A stretch of 64,000 nt of DNA, from positions 769,406 to 833,405 of the forward strand of contig VZQC01012293.1 in NCBI GenBank assembly GCA_009823505.1, read 5' to 3'. The notes beneath the pieces are model-generated. The model saw nothing but the letters and a program-made list of their open reading frames with translations. It searched no databases and was not told the DNA's origin. Shown here piece by piece: positions 1 through 10,229 of the stretch. This DNA is from Rhizomys pruinosus. Taxonomy: Eukaryota > Chordata > Mammalia > Rodentia > Spalacidae. The translations under genes were made by a program, and so were the position numbers. Position 1 is the stretch's first letter. Each line of letters opens with the position of its first letter.

Positions 1-286
1 ACTTACACACATTTTTTTAATGCTTCACAGACAAAGCCAAAGACTAATCTGATGGAGGAAATCTCTCAGCCGAGGATTTCCTCTTCCCAAGTGACTCTAG
101 TTTGTGCCAAGTGGACAAAGACTAGCCAGAATGCCAAATAAAACTTATCTCAAGAATGCAAGGTTTGTTTCTATATCATCAGACACACAAAAAAGTAATG
201 AACGAACCTATCAACCTTTCCTAATAGAAACATTCAACAAACTCAGAATAGAACGAAATGTTCTCAACTTAATAAAGCTACTTCTT
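1..286. other. Intergenic, no feature recognised
   Basis: AT-rich single-copy-looking DNA before the first SINE. Only short open frames occur and none looks like a protein I know. Confidence 0.5.
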
Positions 287-432
287 GCCGGATGTGGTGG
301 CACACGCCTTTAATCCTAGCACTTGGGAGGCAGAGGCAGGTGGATCTTTGTGAGTTCAAGGCCAGCCTGGTCTACAGAGTGAGTTCCAGGACAGCTGGAG
401 CTACAGGGAGACCCTGTCTTGAAAAGACCAAA

Positions 433-471
<39 letters not shown>

Positions 472-481
472 AATAAATAAA
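287..481 (+). repeat. B1 SINE with (AAAT)n tail
   Basis: The body at 287-430 has the canonical B1 order: GCCGGATGTGGTGGCACACG, 'CTTTAATCCTAGCACTTGGG', 'GGCAGAGGCAGG', 'GTTCAAGGCCAGCCTGGTCT' and 'GGGAGACCCTGTCTTG'. The A-rich tail has expanded to an (AAAT)n microsatellite at 431-481. Confidence 0.95.
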
Positions 482-624
482 GGCCACCTCTTAACTTAAC
501 TTTACATTCTGAATGTTTTTCCTTAGAGCACACACATGGTAAGTATTGTCTGTGCTTACTGCTTCAAATCAACATTCTTTTGGAGGTTCTAACTAGGGTT
601 TTAAACATTGCTTTGGATGTTCCG

Positions 625-840
625 AAGGGCAGGGCAGGGCAGAGATGAAAGAAAAAGGGAAAGGGAATGGAAAGGAAAGGGGAAATGAGCAGAAAAGATG
701 AAAGGAAAGATAAAAGAATGAAGAAAAAATAAAAGGAGGAGAGGGAAGGGGAGGGGGGAAATAGGAGGGCAGAGGAGAAGGGGAGGGAAGGGAAGGGAAG
801 GGGAAGGAGAGGGGAGGGAAGAGGAGGGGAGGGGGAAGTA
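625..840. repeat. Polypurine (GGAAA/GGGA)n low-complexity tract
   Basis: About 215 bp of almost pure purine on the plus strand, made of drifting GGGA, GGAAA and GAAAAG units. The open frame on the other strand (S/P/F/L-rich) is a by-product of composition and is not a gene. Long homopurine tracts of this kind can form triplex (H-DNA) structures. Confidence 0.9.
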
Positions 841-1474
841 CTTCTCAGATAGAATATAGAAATGTTGCCTTTTTGAGTGGCAAGGCCTCAACAATATTAT
901 TAGAGAGGATTGTCTGTACTTTGCAGACTATGAACAAATTTCCATGGGCCCATTTATGACATGAGGCAGGGTCTGAGCAATGCTGATAGCATGTATTGGT
1001 CAGCTATCAACAGAATGAGTACAGACAGGAGGAGGTGCACTCTGTGCAAGTATCCTGCATCATCCCTGTCACGCCTTTCACAGTGAGTGGAGACTGACCG
1101 TGATGGCGAGACAGAACTGGTCAAGCATAGTGCTGTGCATGTTGTATGCTATCTGATGTGATTTCTGACAGAGCTCTTGCTTTTACAGAGTCTGTCTCTT
1201 CATAGGAAATCATTTTCCAAGCACCCGGGTGAGCTCCTGGGGAGTAGGATCATTTTCGAGTGTGCAGCACTAAGGGCATGTCTGAAATGGATGGTCTCTA
1301 CTGGCCCACTAGCTAAGAGACAAACTAGGTCAACTCCAGGTCTTCCAAGGCTGTCTGAAATATGAGTGTCACGAAGCAAAGAAACATTTTTAAATGTATT
1401 TGTCCTCTGAGAAATTCATATTCTCATATGACCAGGTTCTTTGAAAATTCTATTTGGTTTCTCACATTTCAAAG
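841..1474. other. Intergenic, no feature recognised
   Basis: No SINE, L1 or coding signal was recognised here. Short open frames are not supported by length or composition. Confidence 0.4.
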
Positions 1475-1553
1475 TCTGAGACAGGATCCCTTTTGTAGCC
1501 CAGACTGCCCTTAAACTTGCCATGTTCCTGCCTCAGCCTTTGAGAGCCTAGAT
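1475..1553 (-). repeat. B1-like SINE remnant, antisense
   Basis: On the minus strand the order is 'GGCTCTCAAAGGCTGAGGC', 'GGAACATGGCAAGTTTAAGG', 'CAGTCTGGGCTACAAAAGG' and 'GATCCTGTCTCAGAC'. This is the diverged middle and 3' part of a B1-type element. Its 5' end lies inside the adjoining minisatellite. Confidence 0.75.
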
Positions 1554-2090
1554 CACAGACACGTGCCACCATACCACAGACACATGCCACCATACCACAG
1601 ACACGTGCCACCATACCACAGACACGTGCCACCATACCACAGACACGTGCCACCATACCACAGACACGTGCCACCATACCACAGACATGTGCCACCATAC
1701 CACAGACACGTGCACCATACCACAGACATGTGCCACCATACCACAGACAAGTGCACCATACCACAGACATGTGCCACCATACCACAGACACGTGCCACCA
1801 TACCACAGACACATGCCACCATACCACAGACACGTGCCACCATACCACAGACACATGCCACCATACCACAGACACATGCCACCATACCACAGACATGTAC
1901 CACCATACCACAGACACGTACCACCATACCACAGACACATGCCACCATACCACAGACACGTACCACCATACCACAGACACATGCCACCATACCACAGACA
2001 CATACCACAGACACGTACCACCATACCATAGACACATGCCACCATACCACAGACACGTACCACCATACCACAGACACATGCCACCATACC
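1554..2090. repeat. 21-bp minisatellite, about 25 copies
   Basis: Tandem units of 21 bp (plus strand CGTGCCACCATACCACAGACA) with C/T and G/A variants (CGTG/CATG, TGCC/TACC) and a few shortened units of about 19 bp near 1710-1750. Because 21 is a multiple of three, every frame free of stops gives a long repetitive open frame on both strands (PYHRHVP-like, VWWHVSV-like). These are not genes. The unit matches the 5' end of the antisense B1-like SINE that flanks it at 1475-1553. Confidence 0.95.
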
Positions 2091-2983
2091 TGCCTCGGAT
2101 GTCTGGTTTCTTTTTCTTTTTCTGTTATTTTAATTTACTGGACTTTCTTAGTCACCGTGAGTGATGGTCACATGTCCACTAAGGAATGTCAGTGGCAAAT
2201 CAGTCATGGAGTCAGATGGTCACAGCAGGTCTGTAACAGAGGATGCTACATGTAAAGTGACAGCTGCTGTGGCAGGAATGGCTACACTGTGGCCCCCACC
2301 CCCTCTGGGAACGGCCAGCTCACACCCAGCAGCCCAGCAATGGAAAGAATCTGGGCCGGGATGCCTTTACCCTGTCCCACAACAATGGGGCAGACCTCAA
2401 GTGTGCCCAGGATGTACATCTCACACAAGGCACTCAGCTGTGGCACAGTGTGTGACAAGCCCATGACAGGGAGTAACAATCAAAGCTGCCCTCCAGACAG
2501 CTCACAGAATGCCAGAGCAGACCATGGCTCTGTCCAGCAGGGGAAGGCAACAGGCGAGTGAGTCATCGTGGCCACCCTTGCACACACACCTGTCCAGGTA
2601 GTCTCTGGGTGATAGCAGCCCTGGTCCTCTTTCTGTAGGTGCCACCAGTCAGGATGCTGGGAACTCAGGCAGCTAGAAGGGCCCCCCAAGGCTGCCTGGG
2701 AGCAGGAGGCTGAAGATGTTTTGTTTCTTAATGTGACAAAAGGTGTTGTAACAAATAAGGCTTCAGAAAGTGTTAACGAAACTTTCTGATTGTTCCATGA
2801 AGAACCTCTATTATCACATTTGCAGTACTTTTGGATTTTGGATCTGTAGTTCTCCTATTGTTATAATTTTCCAGTTGGGGAGCCTGGGGCTCTATTTGCT
2901 GTACGTACTTAACAATAGAAACAGGGTTGAGTTGGAGGAGGAGGTTGAGGATAGAGTTGCATATTTTCAAATTTGGTAAACTT
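2091..2983. other. Intergenic, no feature recognised
   Basis: A mixed-composition stretch starting with a short T-rich run (2109-2135). No recognisable repeat family or conserved coding frame was found. Several overlapping short open frames at 2161-2690 lack coding character. Confidence 0.4.
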
Positions 2984-3126
2984 AGCCAGGCATGTGAGCC
3001 CACACCTTTAATCCAAACATTTGGGAATCAGAGGGAAGAAGATTTGTGAGATGGAGTCCAGCCTGGTCTACATAGAGAGTTCCAGCCCAACTCAATAAAT
3101 AAATAATAAATAATAAAAATAAACAG
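2984..3126 (+). repeat. B1 SINE, diverged
   Basis: Contains 'GCCAGGCATGTGAGCCCACA', 'CCTTTAATCCAAACATTTGGG', a changed 'GGAATCAGAGGGAAGAAGAT' box, 'CAGCCTGGTCTACATAGAGAG' and an (AATAAATA)n tail. Confidence 0.9.
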
Positions 3127-4572
3127 GTAGACGTCTGTATTTCCCTTTGGTACTCCCCCAAGACCTGCAGCACCAGCACTGCAGCCTACAAACCCAGGAA
3201 AGCAACATCATTGTTTTCTGATGTGGATTTGCAACTTGGAAAACTGGCCCCAACAGGAGCCTTGACCACATTCCCTTACAGGCTGTTTCCTGTCCCCTAG
3301 GTGGGACATAGAAAACAGGCTGCAGCAGTCTCTGGAGACCTGGGAAAGTGCTGTGGGTGCCCCCTCCAGGGAGAGGCAGAAGGGTCTCTCCCCCTTTCAG
3401 TCCGCCTTCATATCCCAGAGTCACGTCGTCAGCGAGCAGATAATTCAAAAGCCTGGGCCACAGCAACCTCTCTGAAAAGATCCTATGGAACCATTTCTGT
3501 TTGCAAGTCCATCAGGATTGCTGGGGACTCCCTATCAATGGAGAGGCTTAAGGGGAGCAGAAGTCGCTGGACTATGATGTGCAGGTCTTAATGAAATTCC
3601 TCCCCTGCTGAGACGCTCCCTGCAGACTTTCCATATTTCAGCCTGGGAAAGGTTTGATGCTTTCCTGCCGGTGCCAAGAGTTAATTGAAAACATTTTAGG
3701 ATAAATTCAGCTCAGGGGCCAATGCTTCCAGCCCATCATTATTCTTAGCAATAATAGAGGAGTAATACAATTTTATTAATAGGCATGTTGTATCCTCTTA
3801 AACTGGTTGGGGTTTAGGGACCGTGTCTTCGTCTTTCTTTCTAACACACCACATTCAACCCTGAAATATGAGACTGGGAATTTAGATGAAAAACAAGCTT
3901 TTGCCACTAAATTATATACTTTGTCTCTTCCTGTTTGCAGAGCATGTGGAGAGGGAGCAGATGATTGCTGCTTTCCCCCTAGAGTTCTATTTTCAAATCT
4001 AGCCTTGTGTTTTGAGAAATACATACAGTGGACACTGAAAGAAAATATATGCAAACATTGGTAAGGAAACTCAATTATAATTACATTAGATTCTAACATA
4101 TTGCTCGCTAAGGAACCATTTTGGCATCAACTATCAAAATTAAATTAGCCTTAAATGCAGTGTATTTTGCCCTGGGGTCTGACTCTTTTAAACTTCCTTA
4201 GTAGTTGTTACCAACCGGAATCCTAATTCTTATTTCCTTTGCTTTTCTTTTTTTTTTACATGGTTTGGAATGTTAATTCTTTCGTTAACACCTTTTCCAT
4301 CTTGTTTGAAAACCTGTGATCAAACCTGTCCTTGACACTTAAGCTCCCTGAACTCCTGGGAGAGAAGTGGATCTCTGAGCCAATAGGCAACACTTCTGTC
4401 CTGGGTGTCACGGGCAAAAGGGAGCAATTAATACCATCTGGCTTTCAAATGTTCCCTCCTCCTGGGAAGGGCTAGTAGATCTTGCTTGAAGGAATGTGGA
4501 AGTCACACAGGACAGCACTGTTATGTTTTCAGATCAACATAGCCCTAAAGCTCCAATATCAAATTTGCATCC
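3127..4572. other. Low-copy intergenic block, possible conserved non-coding DNA
   Basis: About 1.4 kb with no SINE or L1. The 3590-3800 part is AT-rich with several ATTA/TAAT cores, such as GAGTTAATTGAAAAC, and lacks open frames of note. Conservation is only a guess from the lack of repeats. Confidence 0.3.
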
Positions 4573-4579
4573 TTTACTA

Positions 4580-4620
<41 letters not shown>

Positions 4621-4640
4621 TCCTTTCTCTCTGTCTTTCA
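4573..4640. repeat. (CT)n microsatellite
   Basis: A pure to slightly interrupted CT run. It encodes the S/L-rich open frame seen across it, which is not a gene. Confidence 0.95.
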
Positions 4641-4700
4641 TCTTTCAAAATACTTTACAGATTTATACTTTTTAATATTCTTTTTTAAAAAATCACTATT

Positions 4701-4855
4701 GCTGGGCATGATGGAACATGCCTTTAATCCCAGCACTCAGGAGGCAGAGGCAGGCAGATCTCTGTGATTTCAAGGCCAGCCAGATGCACATATTAAGTTC
4801 CAGGCCAGCTGGGGTTTTAGGGAAACCCTGTCTCACATAGACTAAAAAAAGAAAT
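4701..4855 (+). repeat. B1 SINE
   Basis: Starts GCTGGGCATGATGGAACATG and runs through 'CCTTTAATCCCAGCACTCAGG', 'GGCAGAGGCAGGCAGATC' and 'GGGAAACCCTGTCTCAC' to an A-rich tail. The flanks AAATCACTAT and AAATCATTAT suggest a short target duplication. Confidence 0.93.
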
Positions 4856-5265
4856 CATTATGTACCCATTTCTACACAGGAAAATTGAAACATATTGTGT
4901 AAGGCAGCAAGCACAGGCGCTGATAGCATTCCCATCCGTCCCTTGGTTTCCCCAGAGTGTCAGCTCCATGAAGCTTGTACTCACCCAAGCACTGCAATTC
5001 CTACCTAGAAGGCTGGCGAACACTTGCTGCATAAATGAATGAATCTTCTGGCCCTTCTTGCCTATTGGCTTTACTTGGAGATAGAAACTCAATTTGGAGC
5101 AATTTTCTCCTTCATTAAACTACAATGGTGTGGCTTTGTGGAGTTTTCTAATAAGATCATTTTAACTTAAGATACATAATGAACACTCTGGGGATATTTC
5201 CTCAGATTTTAGCTAGAAAGATGGCTGTTTCTACAGTGGGATTTCAGAGTTGTCTATAGAACTGT

Positions 5266-5640
5266 GCTATTATGGTTTGAATGTGTCTTCCAAAATATTT
5301 GTATTGGAAACTTAATATCCAAGGCCACAGTGTTGAGAGAAAGGAACTTTAAGAGGTGACTAGGGATGTAGCTCTGTGATAGAATGCTTGCCTAACATGC
5401 CTGAAGCCTGGGATTCTATTCTCAGCACTTCATAGACCAGGCATGGTAGCCCAAGCATTTAGCAGGTAGAGACAGGAGGACAAGACGTTCAAAGTCATGC
5501 TTGGCCACTTAGCAAGTTCAAGACACCCCTGGGATACGTGAGATCCTGTCTTTAAAAAATAAGGTGACTAGATCAATAGGGCTCGGGTATCACAGATGGA
5601 TTTAATGCTCTCAGCTGGTGCTGGCACAAAGAACAGCAAA
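5266..5640 (+). repeat. Old mammalian LTR fragment (MST/MLT1-like) split by a B4 SINE
   Basis: The motif TATGGTTTGAATGTGTCTTC and following bases resemble the start of ancient MaLR-type LTRs. The element is interrupted by the SINE at 5364-5561 and may continue to about 5640. The family is assigned from memory of the consensus and is not certain. Confidence 0.5.
5364..5561 (+). mobile_element. B4-type SINE (ID head plus B1-like body) with 10-bp target duplication
   Basis: The ID-like head GATGTAGCTCTGTGATAGAA leads into a B1-like body (CATGGTAGCCCAAGCATTT, GAGATCCTGTCTTTAAAAAA). The flanking 10-bp repeats AGGTGACTAG at 5354-5363 and 5562-5571 mark the target site. Confidence 0.8.
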
Positions 5641-7020
5641 TCATCTCAAAAGAAATAGGAGAGTTTATTCTTTAGCCACCATGCGGTATTATTATGCATT
5701 AAGACATTTGTTTGGAGGCCAAGCTTTCTTTAAAATAAAGTGAAATGAAGACTAGAACAGCAGTACTAACATTTTCAACAAAGGAAATAAGACATTTGAC
5801 CACAACTCTGTTACTCCTCTCAATTCACTCCTTTTCAGATTGCCTGGCTACTGTATCTGAATCACCATGAAGTCAGTGGCTCACCCAGCAGGACTGTCTC
5901 GCAGTTCCAGAGGCTGGGAGTCAGGAAGTGGGTCTGACAGGCTGGCTCCTTGTGAAGGCTGCTGAGCAGCCTCTCCACGGGGCATCTGAAGGCTCCTGTT
6001 TTTGGCTAGTTCAGCTGTCCAATCTTAGCTGTCACTTTTATACTCTCTCCCTGTGAATGTGGGAGTCCGTATAAAAATTCCTCCTTTTGCAAAAAAAAAG
6101 GACACCAGTCATTTTGGTCCACTCTAGTCTGACTTAATTTTAACTTAAGAAATTAATCTACAATGACCCTATTTTCAAGTAACTTCACGTTGGTTCAGAG
6201 CCACTGGAAGTGGGGGTACTACAGTAGACACACTTAGGGAAAGGGGCACAATTCAACTAGATCTTCCATATCCTCGGTAGTAGGGGCCAGGAACACTTGA
6301 CCTTCTGTGACCCACGCCATACCAAGAGAAACGTGTCATTTCATGCTGCCTGAATAGACGGAATGTCCCTGAGAGGGCAGCCACATTGAGAGTAGAACAA
6401 ACCATCAGCAGAGGTACAGTCTGAACAGCAGGGTAGAAAGTCACCAGAGGAGCTGGAGAGACCAGGGGAGCAAAGCTGCAGCGGGAACTCAGAAGGGAGC
6501 TGCGGGGTTTCCCAGCAAACAACCAAGATCCTTGGAATCTCCTCAGCGACGCCTCTTTCCTGTCGCTAGCATACCAGAAGCCTTCAGGTAGCATCCAGGT
6601 AGGAAGTGGTCACAGACTAGATCATAGTGGGATTACAGGGCTAGATTTCTGCACTGCCCCAAAGTTGTCTGGAAGAGAGAGAGGCTAAAAGTTGCCCTGC
6701 TTATCAACAGTCAGTACCTTAGCAGTCATACTCATGTAACGAAGGCACCCACAAACCACGAAGGACAGATGAGTAAGCGGCAGTTCCTACAGGAGGCGCA
6801 CTTGGAAAGGGTGTGAGGATCTACATTCCTTCCTGTCCACCTCACTTTATGCGTCTTTTCACTGGTACCCTCATAACATTCTTTAGAAGGTACTGTTGGG
6901 ACTAGGTGTGGCAGTGTGACCAAGTTGTAAAACTTTGTGACTGTGGGGTGCCCATCCCTAATGGATACATCCTTGGTTCTGTGGAGTCCATGTTCTTTTT
7001 AAGAATACTCTAAATAAACC
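5641..7020. other. Intergenic, no feature recognised
   Basis: No clear repeat or gene. The minus-strand open frame at 6253-6594 (113 codons) shows no domain or family resemblance that I can see and is within what chance gives. Confidence 0.4.
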
Positions 7021-7024
7021 TACA

Positions 7025-7067
7025 TACAGACAATACATTCATACACATAAATAAATAGATAAATAGA

Positions 7068-7114
<47 letters not shown>

Positions 7115-7118
7115 AAAT
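7025..7118 (+). repeat. B2 SINE 3' end with (AAAT)n tail
   Basis: Only the tail region of a B2 is present (TACAGACAATACATTCATAC), followed by an expanded AAAT/AGAT array. The head is missing. Confidence 0.75.
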
Positions 7119-7125
7119 ACTCTAA

Positions 7126-7365
7126 ATAGGAATGGAGAGGTGGCTCAGCAGTAAAGAGCACTGGCTGCTCTTGCAGAGGACCTGGGTTTGATTCTCTGCA
7201 CCCACATGGCAGGTATCAACCATCTATAATTCCAGTTCCGGGGGAATTTGATGCTGTCTTCTGGCCTCTGCAGGCATTGCATGACACAAAGTGGACCTGC
7301 CTACATGCAGGCAATACACTCATACACATTTAATTAATTAATTAGTTAATTAATTAATTAAAACA
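7126..7365 (+). repeat. B2 SINE
   Basis: The tRNA-like head (GAGAGGTGGCTCAGCAGTAA, GGGTTTGATTCTCTGCACCC) is followed by a B2 body and an ATTA-rich tail. Confidence 0.93.
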
Positions 7366-7989
7366 GATACACTACATACTCTTCTCTGGATCTAATTTCT
7401 GGGCTTTTTGATCTCTTGTCCCCCACAAGGAAGCTAGTTATCTCTTCTTCTCTGAGTGTGTTTTCTAGTTCTTTCCCCCAAACCCTGTCTTTTGCCATGC
7501 TACCAAGTTCCATATTGTTCTTATCTCTCTTCCTCTCTTCTCTCACTTGTCGTTTATTCATCACACATTATGGTTCACTTATCAAAGGCACCCAAATCAC
7601 CATCTTGTGTTTCCTGCTCAACCCTTTCATTCAAGGCTGCTCTGTGCATCCCTAATCACTTCACCAGGAGACTTATTTTTCACTAAGAGAAACCTAGATT
7701 CTAGCTGGTAAAATGAGTTTTAGTACTTTACTTGTAGCCTAAATTTCTTAAATAAAATAAAGGGAAACGGAAATCACGGTCAATAAATTGCTACTCTATT
7801 GCATAAAGAGAATATTGAAAATGAGACATTACTAAATCCAGTTTTGTGCTTCTTGTTATTCTGTAAGATAATAGGATTGGAGTGCCTCGATTTCCTCCTC
7901 TCCACAAAGAAATTAGTGCTGTGTGTTTGCCGATGTGTATTGTTCACAATAAGTAAAGATTATGGAGCAACGGATTACAAAAGAAAAAT
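7366..7989. other. Intergenic, no feature recognised
   Basis: AT-rich DNA without a repeat family I recognise or any credible coding frame. Confidence 0.4.
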
Positions 7990-8132
7990 CGGCAGGGCGT
8001 GGTGGCTCATGCCTTTAATCTTAGCACTTGGGAGGCAGAGGCAGGCGGATCTTTGTGAGTTCAAGGCCAGCCTGGTCTACAGAGTGAGTTCCAGGCCAGC
8101 TGGGGCTACAGGGAGACCCTGTCTCGAAAATC
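7990..8132 (+). repeat. B1 SINE
   Basis: A near-consensus B1: CAGGGCGTGGTGGCTCATGC, 'GGCAGAGGCAGGCGGATC', 'GTTCAAGGCCAGCCTGGTCT' and 'GGGAGACCCTGTCTCGAAAA'. Confidence 0.95.
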
Positions 8133-9215
8133 AATAGCAAAGCAGAGCAACCAATTATTTTGATACAACACAAAAGCTGAGAGAGCAGCTGAGGAAAAGC
8201 TGATTTCTCCAATTAACTCCAGACAGGAATAGGAAGTAATAGTTAAATACATGAGCTAAATTTTATGATACCTGAAAAGATGGAAATCTAATGTATGCCT
8301 TGGAAGAGGAGAAACATGCATGAAAACAAGAAAACACAGCAAAGTAAGGCAAAGTCAAAACAAATAAGAAAGCAGGACAAATTTACAGCACGTGATGAAA
8401 CTGTAGGAATAAAGCAAAGCAAACCAGGCTCTGGTAAACGTAATTGGTTTACTTTGCTATGAGGAGATAAAAGCCCCATTGTATCATGGGACACAATATG
8501 ATCAACCAAAACTTTGATTCAAGCAGAACTCACCTGACCAATTATAGTGCTGGAAAATGGGGAGAGTTAAAACACTGCATTACTCCTTAGACTGGCATGA
8601 AAAGCAGGTAAGCATGGGAGGCAAATACGACATGTACTGAACACGTGTATACCATTTAAACTCATAGAAAGGGTGGAAAGGTTATATGGAAATGTGCAAG
8701 GTCATCTCTAGGTGATCTTCTTATCTGTTCTTTGGATCCAGTTCCGTGGATCTCAGGCTGACCTCTAAGACTCTGTGTCGCTGGCAATGACCTTGAACTT
8801 TGGATCGTTCATAATGGTAAAAAATGCTTTCTATAAAATATCATGTAGCTGAATGCATTGAAATACTATACTTTTAATATCTACATATATGTGCAAAATC
8901 TGATATAAGTAGAAGACATCAATGAATCCACAGCAGCATGGGAGATTTAAACATGTATCCTTAATAAAACAATGAGAAAAAGAAAAATAATAGCTTATAA
9001 AATGTTATTCTATTGTAAAAATAGAAGATTGAAAATCAGAGGCTACAAAATCCATCTTGTGTTCCTAAAATCTCTCCATAATGGAAATGTCCTGGCATTG
9101 ATAAAGTCAATCCATTAATCAAGATGTCGCAATGTTAAGAAGAAACAGTCTGAAAATTTGAACATAAACTAGATAATTCTGAGAGTAAAGATTCTACATA
9201 AATAGGAAGTAATGT
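8133..9215. other. Intergenic, no feature recognised
   Basis: AT-rich DNA. Some of it may be decayed L1 lying upstream of the recognisable ORF2 end at 9340, but I cannot align it by eye. Confidence 0.35.
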
Positions 9216-9339
9216 ATTATTGGAAGTGAATTATGGTAAGAAAATATTGCATATTAAAGCTGGTAGAAACAGACCTGAAAGCTTGCAGAAAGGAAAATCA
9301 GTAGGATTCAGTAATGGAGATCAAGATAAACACCTGGCT

Positions 9340-9530
9340 CAGGGATGCAGGGAAAGAATACACAATGGAATTCTATGCAGCGGTAAAGAAAGACAACATC
9401 ATGAACTTTACAGGTAAATGGATGGAGCTAGAAGACATCATGTTAAGTGAAGTAACACAGTCCCAGAAAAACAAATGACAAATGGTATCTCTCATATGTG
9501 GATGCTAGTACCAATAACCCAATTATAAAT
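9340..9530 (+). mobile_element. L1 ORF2 3' end (dead fragment)
   Basis: The stretch around ACACAATGGAATTCTATGCA, 'GGTAAATGGATGGAGCTAGA' and 'AGTGAAGTAACACAGTCCCA' is the conserved C-terminal end of rodent L1 ORF2. It is 5' truncated and out of frame with any long ORF. It probably belongs with the 3'UTR-like material at 10230-11886. Confidence 0.85.
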
Positions 9531-10229
9531 ATTTCTTGTGGAGAGGGATGCATATTAAAAGAACAACAGAAAGATTGCATCAGAAAACTGACTGAAATGG
9601 TGACCCGGGAAGGGTGGGAGGGGTGGGTGGGACACGGGTGTATATTTGATTGGTGCATATTTAATTGACGTGAGTTCAACAAGTATCCAGTTTTGCCCAG
9701 ACTCTGTCTACAGGATACATGGTGTTTTAGGACTTAGTAAAAGTAAATATGTGTATATTAAACAACATTGGTTTAAAGGCTGATAAAAACGGTAATGCAT
9801 CTGAGTTAATTGGTGATATAAATTGCTGTTGTCCACATTAGCTTTAATTAAAAACTGTATAACAATTACTTTGGGATTGGTATAAACAAATGTTCTCTAT
9901 AATTTTGCTGTCATATAGTATCACCTGGTAGCAATCTCTTTCACCTATAGGATGATTTAATTTAAAAATAAAGTTTGTTTCCCAAGTTAATCACATACAG
10001 TAACCCAAAACAGCATGGGTGAACTTGATGAAATCTGTGCCTTGATTCCACCCTATAGGTATATATAATACAACTGCTTTTTTGAGACTCATGGGTCAAA
10101 AATAAAAACCTAAAATAAAAAAGGGGGATATAGATAGATATGAAAACTTTTTGTCAAAAAACCTTGCAACCCAAATCTTAAAACTAACTATGGGAAAGGA
10201 TTTGTATGTTCCAACAGGCCAGAGTATCA

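Noticed and set aside
1554..2090. CRISPR-like array
   Set aside because: The 21-bp units are directly adjacent with no unique spacers, and the DNA is mammalian.
1462..2255. Six long open frames (114-230 codons) over the minisatellite
   Set aside because: The 21-bp unit lacks stops in several frames. The frames overlap on both strands and encode pure repeats.
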